From contig JBDUDA010000191.1 in assembly GCA_040003205.1 (NCBI GenBank), positions 1-6,087 on the forward strand: a stretch of DNA of 6,087 nt, given 5' to 3'. The notes beneath the pieces are model-generated. The model made no database searches. It was not told the origin of the DNA and saw only the letters and a list, made by a program, of their open reading frames with translations. The DNA is from JALYIM01 sp040003205. Lineage in GTDB: Bacteria; Acidobacteriota; Terriglobia; Terriglobales; Acidobacteriaceae. The translations under genes were made by a program, and so were the position numbers. Positions 1-5,663 of the stretch are shown here, one piece after another (position 1 is the stretch's first letter; each line of letters opens with the position of its first letter).

Positions 1-263
1 CTCTTCATCAGGCGCGTCGACACAAATATGCTCACAGCCATTACCACTAGAAGCAGGGATGTGAGAAACGAACCTAAGGCGGTTTCACCTTCCAGCGCAC
101 CCACTGCCTGAAGGGCGTAGTGGAGAGTGAAGGCTCCCCATCCGACTTGCCACGCGCGGAAGTAGGGTTGTCGGCTCTGTTCGTGCAGATAGGTGAACAC
201 CAGGAGAAGTAGGAAGGCCACTACTCCCGGCACGATCGCCATACTAATAATCAAACTGTCCAT
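1..263 (-). CDS. Multi-pass membrane protein, N-terminal part (runs off the left edge)
   Basis: An open frame begins at ATG 263-261 on the minus strand and stays open for 87 codons to the window edge, so only the N-terminus is visible. It shows three hydrophobic stretches, about residues 4-26, 38-56 and 65-83. Between the first two is a short polar stretch (YLHEQSRQPYFRAW, residues 25-38). A first helix followed by a Tyr/Arg/Trp-rich turn and further helices is how many bacterial membrane sensors begin, such as histidine kinases or GGDEF proteins with an integral-membrane input domain. No kinase or GGDEF region is in the window, so that role is only a guess. No good Shine-Dalgarno precedes the ATG, and Met8 is an alternative start. 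It is divergent from gltX across 169 bp. I am confident it is coding and unsure of function. Confidence 0.7.
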   Translation of the reverse strand, partial: MDSLIISMAIVPGVVAFLLLLVFTYLHEQSRQPYFRAWQVGWGAFTLHYALQAVGALEGETALGSFLTSLLLVVMAVSIFVSTRLMK

Positions 264-432
264 GGATGCTGGCGCAGATCTCGTTTCTCTGATGTTTTCA
301 TAGCGCGGCAACGAAGACAACAGTTTTGAACAAACTTTAGACACTTGCAATCTTAGTCTTAAAACTTAGACCAGGATGTCCGCGAGTTGACGGTGGTAAG
401 GCAGGGCCGTAGCATCGAGGTTGACCCCAACT
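264..432. promoter_or_regulatory. Divergent intergenic region upstream of gltX
   Basis: This 169-bp gap separates two divergently transcribed genes and must hold the gltX promoter and probably that of the left gene. It has an AT-rich core at about 320-372 in which TTAGAC occurs at 337-342 and 366-371, with a related TTAGTC at 353-358. TTGAAC at 326-331 could be a -35 box for gltX, but the sequence 17 bp downstream (AATCTT) is a poor -10 box. No promoter hexamers are called with confidence. Confidence 0.35.
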
Positions 433-1965
433 ATGTCCGAAATACGCACAGTTTCTCCTCCCCAAGGAGTGCCAACGGCAGCGCCCAGTGCCCCTACAGT
501 CCCTAGAGTCCGTTTCGCTCCTTCTCCTACCGGTTTTTTGCATGTTGGAGGCGCTCGGACAGCGCTGTTCAACTGGCTCTATGCGCGCCACTGCGGGGGC
601 ACCCTGGTCTTACGTATCGAAGATACCGACATCGAACGCTCCACACCGGAAATGGTCGAAGGCATACTCCAGGGATTGACCTGGCTTGGGATGGATTGGG
701 ACGAAGGCCCCTTCTATCAGACGCAACGGATCGATTTGTATAAAATCGCGGCGTCGAAGCTGGCTGCCTCCGGGCACGCTTACTACTGTTTCTGCACAAA
801 AGACGAACTCGAGCGTCGCCGTGCATTAGCGACAGCCGCTGGGAGAACTCCAAAATACGATGGCACGTGCCGTAAAATCTCCCCCGAGGAATCCCAACGC
901 CGGAGAGCCACCGGGGAACCCGCCGCATTGCGGTTCGCGGTCCCTGAATCCGGCAGTACCGCATTTGAAGATGCCGTGTATGGGCGGGTGGAATTCGCCA
1001 ACGCCGAGTTGGAAGACTTCGTTCTGTTGCGGTCTGACGGCGGTCCAACCTATCACTTGAGCGTGGTGGCAGACGACGTTGATATGCGCATCACGCATAT
1101 CATTCGTGGCGCAGATCACATTTCGAACACGCCAAAACAGGTTCTGATTTACCAGGCATTAGACGCGCCCCTCCCAATATTTGCGCATGTGCCTTTGATA
1201 TTGGGTCCGGATAAGACCCGGCTGAGCAAGCGTCACGGTGCTACCAGCGTGATTGCTTACCGCCATGAAGGGATCGTGCCTGAGGCCTTCCGCAACTTCC
1301 TCGCCTTGCTGGGATGGACGCCACCTGAAGGCAGTCCGGAAATTCTTCGCGACCAGGAGTTAATTAGCTTATTCGGCTTGCAAGGCATTTCTCGCTCCAA
1401 TGGGGTATTCGATCGAGACAAGCTCAACTGGTTTAACACAGAATATATTCGAGCATATCCCGCGGAGAAGCTGTTGCCCCTCATAGAAGAAGAGTGGGGA
1501 AAAGCGGAAATGAGTCTCTCGAGTTGGATTTCGAGCCAGGACGACTCCGATCGTCTGTGTGCGACTATTGATTTGCTAAAACCTCGTGCGCGAAGCTTGC
1601 GCGATTTTGCAACATCTTTTGCTGCGTTTTTCAGCGATTCGTTTCAGCCCGATCCCGCTGCGGTCAGTAAGTTCATAAAAGATGAAAATGTAAGAAAACT
1701 GTTGACCGAGCTGGGCGCTCGTTATGTAGCATCGCCAGATGGATTCGGCGAAGGGCAATGCGAAGAGATCCTACGAGGTTTTGCAGCAGAGAAGAACGTC
1801 AAGGCCGGCATTCTCATTAACGGGGCCCGAGTGGCTCTTACCGGACAGAGTGTCGCCCCCAGCCTCTTCGCCGTGATGGCAATTCTAGGAAAAGACGTTA
1901 CTATCGCTCGCTTACAACGAGTTGAGGAATTAGTGTCGTTCTGTCATCCCGACCGACCCAGTTAA
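433..1965 (+). CDS. gltX: Glutamyl-tRNA synthetase (class I)
   Basis: Charges tRNA-Glu with glutamate using ATP, in the cytoplasm. The 510-residue product carries the class I signatures: FAPSPTG at 28-34 leading into the HIGH-type motif HVGG (37-40), LRIEDTD at 60-66, HIIRGADH at 222-229, and the KMSKS-type motif RLSKR (263-267) followed by HGA. The remainder is the helical anticodon-binding region. The zinc-type insert has C119, C121 and C146 with Escherichia coli-like spacing, but the fourth ligand position (a His two residues after the third Cys) is Lys148. ATG 433 is preferred because GAGG at 417-420 lies 12 bases upstream, whereas a TTG at 421 directly abuts it. The 24 residues before PRVRFAPSPTG form a low-complexity Pro/Ala extension. 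Residues 504-510 and the stop lie inside a dispersed repeat. Whether it also charges tRNA-Gln cannot be read from the sequence. Confidence 0.97.
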   Translation: MSEIRTVSPPQGVPTAAPSAPTVPRVRFAPSPTGFLHVGGARTALFNWLYARHCGGTLVLRIEDTDIERSTPEMVEGILQGLTWLGMDWDEGPFYQTQRIDLYKIAASKLAASGHAYYCFCTKDELERRRALATAAGRTPKYDGTCRKISPEESQRRRATGEPAALRFAVPESGSTAFEDAVYGRVEFANAELEDFVLLRSDGGPTYHLSVVADDVDMRITHIIRGADHISNTPKQVLIYQALDAPLPIFAHVPLILGPDKTRLSKRHGATSVIAYRHEGIVPEAFRNFLALLGWTPPEGSPEILRDQELISLFGLQGISRSNGVFDRDKLNWFNTEYIRAYPAEKLLPLIEEEWGKAEMSLSSWISSQDDSDRLCATIDLLKPRARSLRDFATSFAAFFSDSFQPDPAAVSKFIKDENVRKLLTELGARYVASPDGFGEGQCEEILRGFAAEKNVKAGILINGARVALTGQSVAPSLFAVMAILGKDVTIARLQRVEELVSFCHPDRPS

Positions 1966-2080
1966 TTGCGCAGCAATTAACTGGAGAGTGGAGGGACCTG
2001 CTGTTCTCTTCCCACAAACCGATAACAGCCAGGTTTCTCGACTGCGCAAAGCTTCCGCTTTGCTCCGCTCGAGATGACAG
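1941..2080 (+). repeat. Dispersed palindromic repeat, copy 1 (about 140 bp)
   Basis: An element with imperfect terminal inverted repeats: TGTCATCCCGA at 1942-1952 and TCGAGATGACA at 2069-2079 pair at 10 of 11 positions. Inside are three further self-complementary segments: a perfect 11-bp hairpin at 1958-1984, a longer imperfect hairpin built on GGAGGGACCTGCTGTT (about 1990-2005) and AACAGCCAGGTTTCTC (about 2024-2039), and GCAAAG/CTTTGC at 2046-2063. A second copy in the same orientation is at 4556-4687; the right halves are nearly identical. It overlaps the end of gltX and fills almost the whole gap to the convergent gene ending at 2092, where it could act as a two-way structured transcript end. 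No transposase and no obvious target-site duplication is seen. Confidence 0.85.
1958..1984 (+). other. Perfect 11-bp hairpin across the gltX stop codon
   Basis: CCAGTTAATTG (1958-1968) and CAATTAACTGG (1974-1984) are exact reverse complements around the 5-base loop CGCAG. The gltX stop TAA (1963-1965) lies in the left arm. No T-run follows, so a classic intrinsic terminator is not supported. It is one arm of repeat copy 1 and may limit exonuclease decay of the gltX messenger. Confidence 0.7.
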
Positions 2081-2091
2081 ATTAGAGCGTG

Positions 2092-2652
2092 TTACAAGTG
2101 TACGTGCGGACTTTGTCCAGGATTTTTTCTTCCCGCTCCCGCTGTTTTAGTGACCTTCACTTCAAATTCCACAGGCAGTTCTCGCGGCGGATAACAGGCT
2201 GCGTTATCGCAGGCCTGGTATTTCAGATGTCCACGCACAGAATACTTCCCGGGTAAGACCGACGCCAGTGGACGGATGGTCACCGCTAGGTCGAAGGGAC
2301 CGCTGTAGACGCTAAGTTTTTGGTCAGGCGCGAAAGGAAAAGTCATCACCTGTCCAACTGGATACTTAATTTTCCCGACTACGATGTCAGTTGGGGCGTC
2401 CAGCTTCAGCGCGGTGGCTATTAAGTATTCGAGCGAAGGCGTGTTCGAATTGACGTGATAGCCGCTCGCCACGCGAAAATGTAACTCCACCGGAGTCGCC
2501 TTCCCGCGCTGGACGCTTGTTACGTCCGCCGGCGACATCGTGACGTAAGGTATTTTTTTTCCAGGAATCTCGTCCGCGACCAGGGCGGCAACACTCAGGC
2601 ACAGTAGCGCCACCCTCAAAGAACTAGCCGCGCGTCGTCTATTAAGCGTCAT
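2092..2652 (-). CDS. Exported stand-alone DsbD N-terminal (alpha) domain protein
   Basis: A 186-residue protein with a basic start and a hydrophobic segment at about 11-26, which reads as a signal peptide probably cleaved after A26. The rest resembles the immunoglobulin-like N-terminal domain of DsbD: FRVASGYHVNSNTPS at 59-73 and the redox region YQACDNAACYPP at 145-156, with the cysteine pair C148 and C153. E. coli DsbD has five residues between its two cysteines; here there are four. In DsbD this domain takes electrons from the membrane part and reduces periplasmic partners. No membrane or C-terminal thioredoxin domain follows, so it is a single-domain form. Its ATG overlaps the stop of the upstream thioredoxin gene by 4 bp (ATGA), implying translational coupling and a shared redox role. 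The tail ends PHVHL. Family assignment is good; the partner is inferred. Confidence 0.85.
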   Translation of the reverse strand: MTLNRRRAASSLRVALLCLSVAALVADEIPGKKIPYVTMSPADVTSVQRGKATPVELHFRVASGYHVNSNTPSLEYLIATALKLDAPTDIVVGKIKYPVGQVMTFPFAPDQKLSVYSGPFDLAVTIRPLASVLPGKYSVRGHLKYQACDNAACYPPRELPVEFEVKVTKTAGAGRKNPGQSPHVHL

Positions 2653-3215
2653 TGACGTGCGGCTCTCACAGCCTGACCGCTAGCCAGCGCCTTTTTGACA
2701 TCAGATTCGACTTCCGCTCGACCCTTAAGCCCGAAAACCTTGTCTACGACTTTTCCATCGCGGTCAATATAGAAACTTGCCGGCAGATAGTCCAAGCCGC
2801 CGTAGGATTCCGTGACGCCCTCTTTGACTAATACCACGGGATAATTCATCCCCATATCTTTGGCGAATTTCGCGATGTCTTTGGAAGTAGAGTCTTCGTC
2901 CATATTCACCCCCAAGACCTGCAATCCGGCTGGCCCGTACTGGTTCTGGAGTTGCACAAACCACGGCGTTTCAATTTTGCAGGGCTCGCACCAGGTCGCC
3001 CAGAAATTCAACAACACTGCCTTACCCCTGTAATCCGAAAGGTGGACAGTTTTCCCATCAATGGACTGCAAACTAAAATCAGGAGCTAGCTTGCCGGTGA
3101 TGTCATTTTCCGGATTGACAGCGTCATGGGCGTGGCGGGCGCGCTGCACCCCGAAAACCAGCATGAAGGTAATGACGATGGCAACGACAATGACTACAAC
3201 TGGATCACGTCTCAC
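2649..3215 (-). CDS. Membrane-anchored TlpA/ResA-like thioredoxin-fold protein
   Basis: A 188-residue protein with one N-terminal membrane helix (about residues 6-24) and a thioredoxin-fold domain facing the periplasm. LAPDFSLQSIDGK at 43-55 is the usual AhpC/TSA-Redoxin entry. FWATWCEPC at 71-79 holds the catalytic C76-X-X-C79 pair, and LPASFYIDRDGKV at 144-156 carries the expected cis-proline, P145. Relatives reduce disulfides in apocytochrome c or other envelope proteins. The start is GTG at 3215-3213, preceded on the minus strand by GGAG six bases upstream. Its stop overlaps the start of the DsbD-type gene, so the two probably form one redox module: the DsbD-like domain could pass electrons to or from this protein. 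No cytochrome-maturation genes are in the window, so the substrate is unknown. Confidence 0.93.
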   Translation of the reverse strand: MRRDPVVVIVVAIVITFMLVFGVQRARHAHDAVNPENDITGKLAPDFSLQSIDGKTVHLSDYRGKAVLLNFWATWCEPCKIETPWFVQLQNQYGPAGLQVLGVNMDEDSTSKDIAKFAKDMGMNYPVVLVKEGVTESYGGLDYLPASFYIDRDGKVVDKVFGLKGRAEVESDVKKALASGQAVRAARQ

Positions 3216-3283
3216 AGCACACTCCGCTTAAGCATCAGCTCGCCCGGAGAGGCTGAACCGACCGGACGTTTGCGTCCAACTGC

Positions 3284-3310
3284 ATTCTACTTGAAATTGG
3301 CCACTATCAC
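3284..3310 (-). promoter_or_regulatory. Possible promoter for the thioredoxin/DsbD-domain pair
   Basis: In the 112-bp gap before the GTG start, the minus strand reads GTGATA (3310-3305, 4 of 6 to the -35 consensus), 15 bp, then TAGAAT (3289-3284, 5 of 6 to the -10 consensus). The spacer is short, so this is weak. If real, the redox pair can be transcribed independently of the 359-residue gene upstream. Confidence 0.25.
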
Positions 3311-3327
3311 GCCCAGGAGGAGGCCTT

Positions 3328-4407
3328 CTAGTTAGCCGCAGGCTTGGCTCGGGGTTTTGTGGGGGCGGCGGGAGTCTGAGGGTCCTCTTTCTGGGGCGTT
3401 ACCTGGTTTGGCACCTCTGCGATCGCTTTACGGATGAAGCTTATTGGGACATTCGCTGTCAGCACCGCGCGGTCCTTGTGCTGTTCGATTTTCAGACTTG
3501 CGAAAAATTCCTTGGTGTCTGCGTCCGATGCCAGCCCCATGAACGAAGTTTGCGCGGAACGGAAAATCGTCAGAAAGGTTCCAATCTGGTCGGTTAACCG
3601 TTCGGCGGCGTCCTCGCCTCCCGTAAAGGCCTCAGCCTTAAAATGCACAGCTGTTAAATATCTCACGGAAGCTAGAATCACAGTAGGCCGCGTGAGCAGA
3701 AACGAGAGATCGAAAGTGCTTTGCGGCTTGCTCTGCTGGCCGGAAGTCGGCGGCGCGTCCGGTTGGGCGCGGAAGATTCCCCAAACCAGGCTGGTGAACG
3801 GCACGTGCTTGTAGTATTGCCGCAGTAAGGCAGGACCTCCGAAGGGCGAGGCCAGTTTGCGCGAGCGCTCAATAATTCCACGAATCACATTTGGATCGGG
3901 GTGGTTCGAAGCGGCGACCGTATCGACCCCGAGGATAGCCACTCGCAAAGTGCGTCCTTCGAGCGGAATATTAAAAATGTCGATCGAACAGTAGTTTTCC
4001 ACCGAACTAGACAACTTGCGCAGATATTCGCGCAGGCGTTCGCCCTGTATCTTGGCAACGAAGACTTCCGAAAAATGCGGTTGGGCCTCGCCCGATTTCG
4101 GATTGTCAGAGTTATCCGCGTAATGGATAGCGAACGCGGCCTCCTCGAGATCGCGCTCGAACTGGAAACCGGTCGCCTGAATGAATCGTTCGTACTCCGG
4201 ATCGTGCTTGATATTAGGAAGCTGTCCGGCGACATTTTCGCGGCGCATCCATTTCAAATCTACGTACAAAAAAGCGTCAGCCGAGGGCAGCAACCGGGCA
4301 GGCTCAGGAGGGGCATGTTTTCGGAGTATTACAGCCACCCCGATGGCCGCCACCACCAACAGAACAGCGAATATTATGGGAAGTCGTCTTCTCGCTCGTA
4401 TGCGCAT
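3328..4407 (-). CDS. Unrecognised membrane-anchored protein, 359 residues
   Basis: I do not recognise a family. The protein starts MRIRARRRLP, has one hydrophobic helix at about 9-28, then a long mainly soluble region presumably outside the inner membrane, and ends in a Pro/Lys/Ala-rich, probably disordered tail (last ~25 residues). After the helix comes a Pro-containing stretch and LLPSADAFLYVDLKWMRR at 39-56; openings of this kind occur in poorly characterised bacterial envelope proteins. It has one cysteine (in NYCSID) and no catalytic motif I can see. ATG 4407-4405 is the most upstream possible start because an in-frame TAA directly precedes it. A modest GAGAG ribosome site lies about nine bases upstream and sits within an inverted repeat. 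It precedes the thioredoxin gene by 112 bp on the same strand and may be co-transcribed. Coding is well supported; function is unknown. Confidence 0.85.
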   Translation of the reverse strand: MRIRARRRLPIIFAVLLVVAAIGVAVILRKHAPPEPARLLPSADAFLYVDLKWMRRENVAGQLPNIKHDPEYERFIQATGFQFERDLEEAAFAIHYADNSDNPKSGEAQPHFSEVFVAKIQGERLREYLRKLSSSVENYCSIDIFNIPLEGRTLRVAILGVDTVAASNHPDPNVIRGIIERSRKLASPFGGPALLRQYYKHVPFTSLVWGIFRAQPDAPPTSGQQSKPQSTFDLSFLLTRPTVILASVRYLTAVHFKAEAFTGGEDAAERLTDQIGTFLTIFRSAQTSFMGLASDADTKEFFASLKIEQHKDRAVLTANVPISFIRKAIAEVPNQVTPQKEDPQTPAAPTKPRAKPAAN

Positions 4408-4413
4408 TTAAGT

Positions 4414-4457
4414 CGGCTCTCGGAGAGGGACATCTACAATGAAGATCCTGAGAGCCG
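4414..4457 (-). promoter_or_regulatory. Inverted repeat covering the ribosome site of the 359-residue gene
   Basis: CGGCTCTC (4414-4421) and GAGAGCCG (4450-4457) are perfect 8-bp reverse complements separated by 28 bases, just upstream of the minus-strand ATG at 4407. On the transcript the only plausible Shine-Dalgarno (GAGAG, 4421-4417) lies in the stem. That could throttle translation, but the long loop makes chance occurrence possible. Confidence 0.3.
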
Positions 4458-4555
4458 CGGAAGCGTCATCATAGCATTCGCGGTGAACGAACAAAATTTC
4501 GACCTCTGCGCTTCGGCAGAACTGGAGACCGCAGTAGTGGCCAATTTTAGATAAC

Positions 4556-4687
4556 CTGTCATCTCGACCGAGTGGTGGCTTCGAGCAGCGAAGACACTAC
4601 GGAGTGGAGAGACCTATTTTCCCCCACGCGAACAGCAGGTCTCTCGACTCCGCAAAGCCTCCGACTTTGGCTTCGCTCGAGATGACA
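4556..4687 (+). repeat. Dispersed palindromic repeat, copy 2 (about 132 bp)
   Basis: Same orientation as copy 1. The terminal repeats are perfect over 11 bp: TGTCATCTCGA (4557-4567) and TCGAGATGACA (4677-4687). Internal pairing includes arm GTGGTGGCTTCG/CGAAGACACTAC (4572-4583 with 4589-4600, loop AGCAG), a central stem GGAGTGGAGAGACCT (4601-4615) with AGGTCTCTCGACTCC (4637-4651; 14 of 15 pairs), and CAAAG/CTTTG (4653-4657 with 4665-4669). It lies in a divergent gap upstream of the tRNA operon, so it is not simply a gene-end terminator. No transposase is nearby. Confidence 0.87.
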
Positions 4688-4836
4688 ATCCTGAGTTATA
4701 GCTTTAAATTGAGCCACTCCTTAGACCGGGAATCGGTTGCACGCCGCATACCGTTATGTTACCTTTTGTAATTGTCCCGATAACATCGTGGCTTCAGAGG
4801 GGACAGTCTGCCTGCATTAGCAAATTGTCTCACCTT

Positions 4837-4912
4837 GCTGGCGTAGCTCAGCTGGTAGAGCATCTGATTTGTAATCAGAGGGTCAGGGGTTCAAATCCCT
4901 TCGCCAGCTCCA
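4837..4912 (+). tRNA. tRNA-Thr (UGU)
   Basis: A full 76-base cloverleaf. Acceptor GCTGGCG (4837-4843) pairs with CGCCAGC (4902-4908). The anticodon stem TCTGA/TCAGA encloses TTTGTAA, giving anticodon TGT at 4870-4872. The T arm contains TTCAAAT. Discriminator T is followed by an encoded CCA (4910-4912). It is first in a tRNA series ending in tuf, the position thrU holds in the E. coli tufB operon. Confidence 0.97.
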
Positions 4913-4925
4913 GTATTGAATACTG
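4911..4925 (+). other. Small inverted repeat at the 3' end of tRNA-Thr
   Basis: CAGTAT (4911-4916) and ATACTG (4920-4925) pair around TGA, starting in the encoded CCA. It may mark the start of the 206-base spacer to tRNA-Tyr and affect 3' trimming of the precursor. The rest of the spacer (to 5118) has no credible ORF and no other structure I can support. Confidence 0.3.
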
Positions 4926-5118
4926 AGATTTGGTTCTCCAGAAGCGGTATGGCGGCACAGCAGTTTTTCCTGAACGGCACTCCATAAGGAACCTTTTCCA
5001 AGTGTGGTGTTTGCGTACAAAGACACTCGTGCGCACTCTGCGTTTATTTTGGATGACGGGTTCGCAGGAAATATTTGCCGGGAAAACGAAGTATGAGGGG
5101 CCGAGAATTCGGCTTTCT

Positions 5119-5207
5119 GCACAGGTGGGTGAGTGGTTAAAGCCGGCAGACTGTAAATCTGCTCCTCCTAGCGGGGTACGAAGGTTCGAATCCTTCCCTG
5201 TGCACCA
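5119..5207 (+). tRNA. tRNA-Tyr (GUA)
   Basis: An 89-base tRNA with the long variable arm expected of bacterial tRNA-Tyr. Acceptor GCACAGG (5119-5125) pairs with CCTGTGC (5197-5203). The anticodon stem GCAGA/TCTGC encloses CTGTAAA with anticodon GTA at 5153-5155. The variable arm can pair CTCC with GGGG. T arm GAAGG/CCTTC encloses TTCGAAT. The end is A plus encoded CCA (5205-5207). It corresponds in order to tyrU of the E. coli tufB operon. Confidence 0.97.
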
Positions 5208-5246
5208 GGTTGAAGCAATACGTATGCACGCCGAAGTTTTCGCGCA

Positions 5247-5450
5247 ATGTGGAGTCCAGTGAATCGGCTTGTAATGGCGCTGCTCTCGTTTGCTGTTTTA
5301 GGGGGCCTTGCGTGGACAACTCTCAGCGATCAGCGGATTCGCTTCGGAGCGCTGGCTATCCTGGCGCTGTTTGCGATGAAAACCTTGCTGCATCGCAGAG
5401 AAGTGTTGAGGCCGAGACAGAGTGAGCAGGAAGAGACGCAAGATTTGTGA
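5247..5450 (+). CDS. Small putative membrane protein inside the tRNA operon
   Basis: A 67-codon frame between tRNA-Tyr and tRNA-Gly; the stop TGA (5448-5450) is only nine bases before tRNA-Gly. Two hydrophobic stretches (about residues 8-26 and 31-48) are joined by a short polar turn, SDQR, and followed by a charged tail rich in Arg, Glu and Gln. This pattern looks like a real two-helix membrane protein rather than noise. The start is unsettled: ATG 5247 has no evident ribosome site; GTG 5259 has GGAG four bases upstream; ATG 5274 has none close by. No family is recognised. It must be co-transcribed with the tRNAs if these form one operon, and RNA processing would then cut it from the precursor. 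An accidental frame remains possible. Confidence 0.55.
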   Translation: MWSPVNRLVMALLSFAVLGGLAWTTLSDQRIRFGALAILALFAMKTLLHRREVLRPRQSEQEETQDL

Positions 5451-5459
5451 GCAGGAAGG

Positions 5460-5534
5460 GCGGGAGTAACTCAGTGGTAGAGTCACAGCCTTCCAAGCTG
5501 TTGGTCGCGGGTTCGATCCCCGTCTCCCGCTCCA
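5460..5534 (+). tRNA. tRNA-Gly (UCC)
   Basis: A 75-base cloverleaf. Acceptor GCGGGAG (5460-5466) pairs with CTCCCGC (5524-5530). The anticodon stem ACAGC/GCTGT encloses CTTCCAA, with anticodon TCC at 5492-5494. The T loop is TTCGATC, and T plus encoded CCA ends at 5534. It corresponds in order to glyT of the E. coli tufB operon. Confidence 0.97.
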
Positions 5535-5551
5535 GGAATCTGGTTGCAGTA

Positions 5552-5627
<76 letters not shown>

Positions 5628-5663
5628 GCTTTTAATTTGTTGGCTTGAAGGGCGCTTCTGCGA

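Larger units (their letters stand above)
4408..4836. other. Gene-free stretch between the minus-strand cluster and the tRNA operon
   Basis: These 429 bp separate two divergent units. The left part (4408-4555) is the leader of the 359-residue gene, the centre is repeat copy 2, and 4688-4836 must contain the tRNA-tuf promoter. In that last part I find no convincing hexamer pair: TTGCAC (4737-4742) with TACCTT (4760-4765) has correct 17-bp spacing but only 3 of 6 matches each. The long frames crossing the left part are antisense shadows. Confidence 0.6.

Noticed and set aside
421..432. TTG at 421 as the gltX start
   Set aside because: The GAGG ribosome site at 417-420 directly abuts it, leaving no spacer; ATG 433 is a better start.
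569..1048. 159-codon minus-strand open frame inside gltX
   Set aside because: Entirely antisense to gltX in a region of certain catalytic motifs; Arg/Pro-rich composition typical of a shadow frame.
2584..2604. Lipoprotein signal (LLC near residue 18) in the DsbD-domain protein
   Set aside because: The residue before the Cys is Leu, not the small residue a lipobox needs; an ordinary cleaved signal peptide fits better.
3294..4547. 13-base inverted match (AAATTGGCCACTA at 3294-3306 and TAGTGGCCAATTT at 4535-4547) flanking the 359-residue gene
   Set aside because: A match of this length is expected about once by chance in a 6-kb window, and nothing else suggests a mobile unit.
3901..4554. 217-codon plus-strand open frame
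   Set aside because: It lies mostly antisense to the 359-residue minus-strand gene, has no recognisable domain, and its composition looks like a shadow frame. The minus frame has a membrane helix, a ribosome site and a normal protein composition.
1941..4687. CRISPR array or insertion sequence explaining the two repeats
   Set aside because: Only two distant copies, no regular spacers, no transposase, and no clear target-site duplication at either copy.
4930..5262. 110-codon plus-strand frame running through tRNA-Tyr
   Set aside because: It reads straight through the tRNA, and the peptide there is simply the tRNA translated. No protein-like pattern elsewhere.
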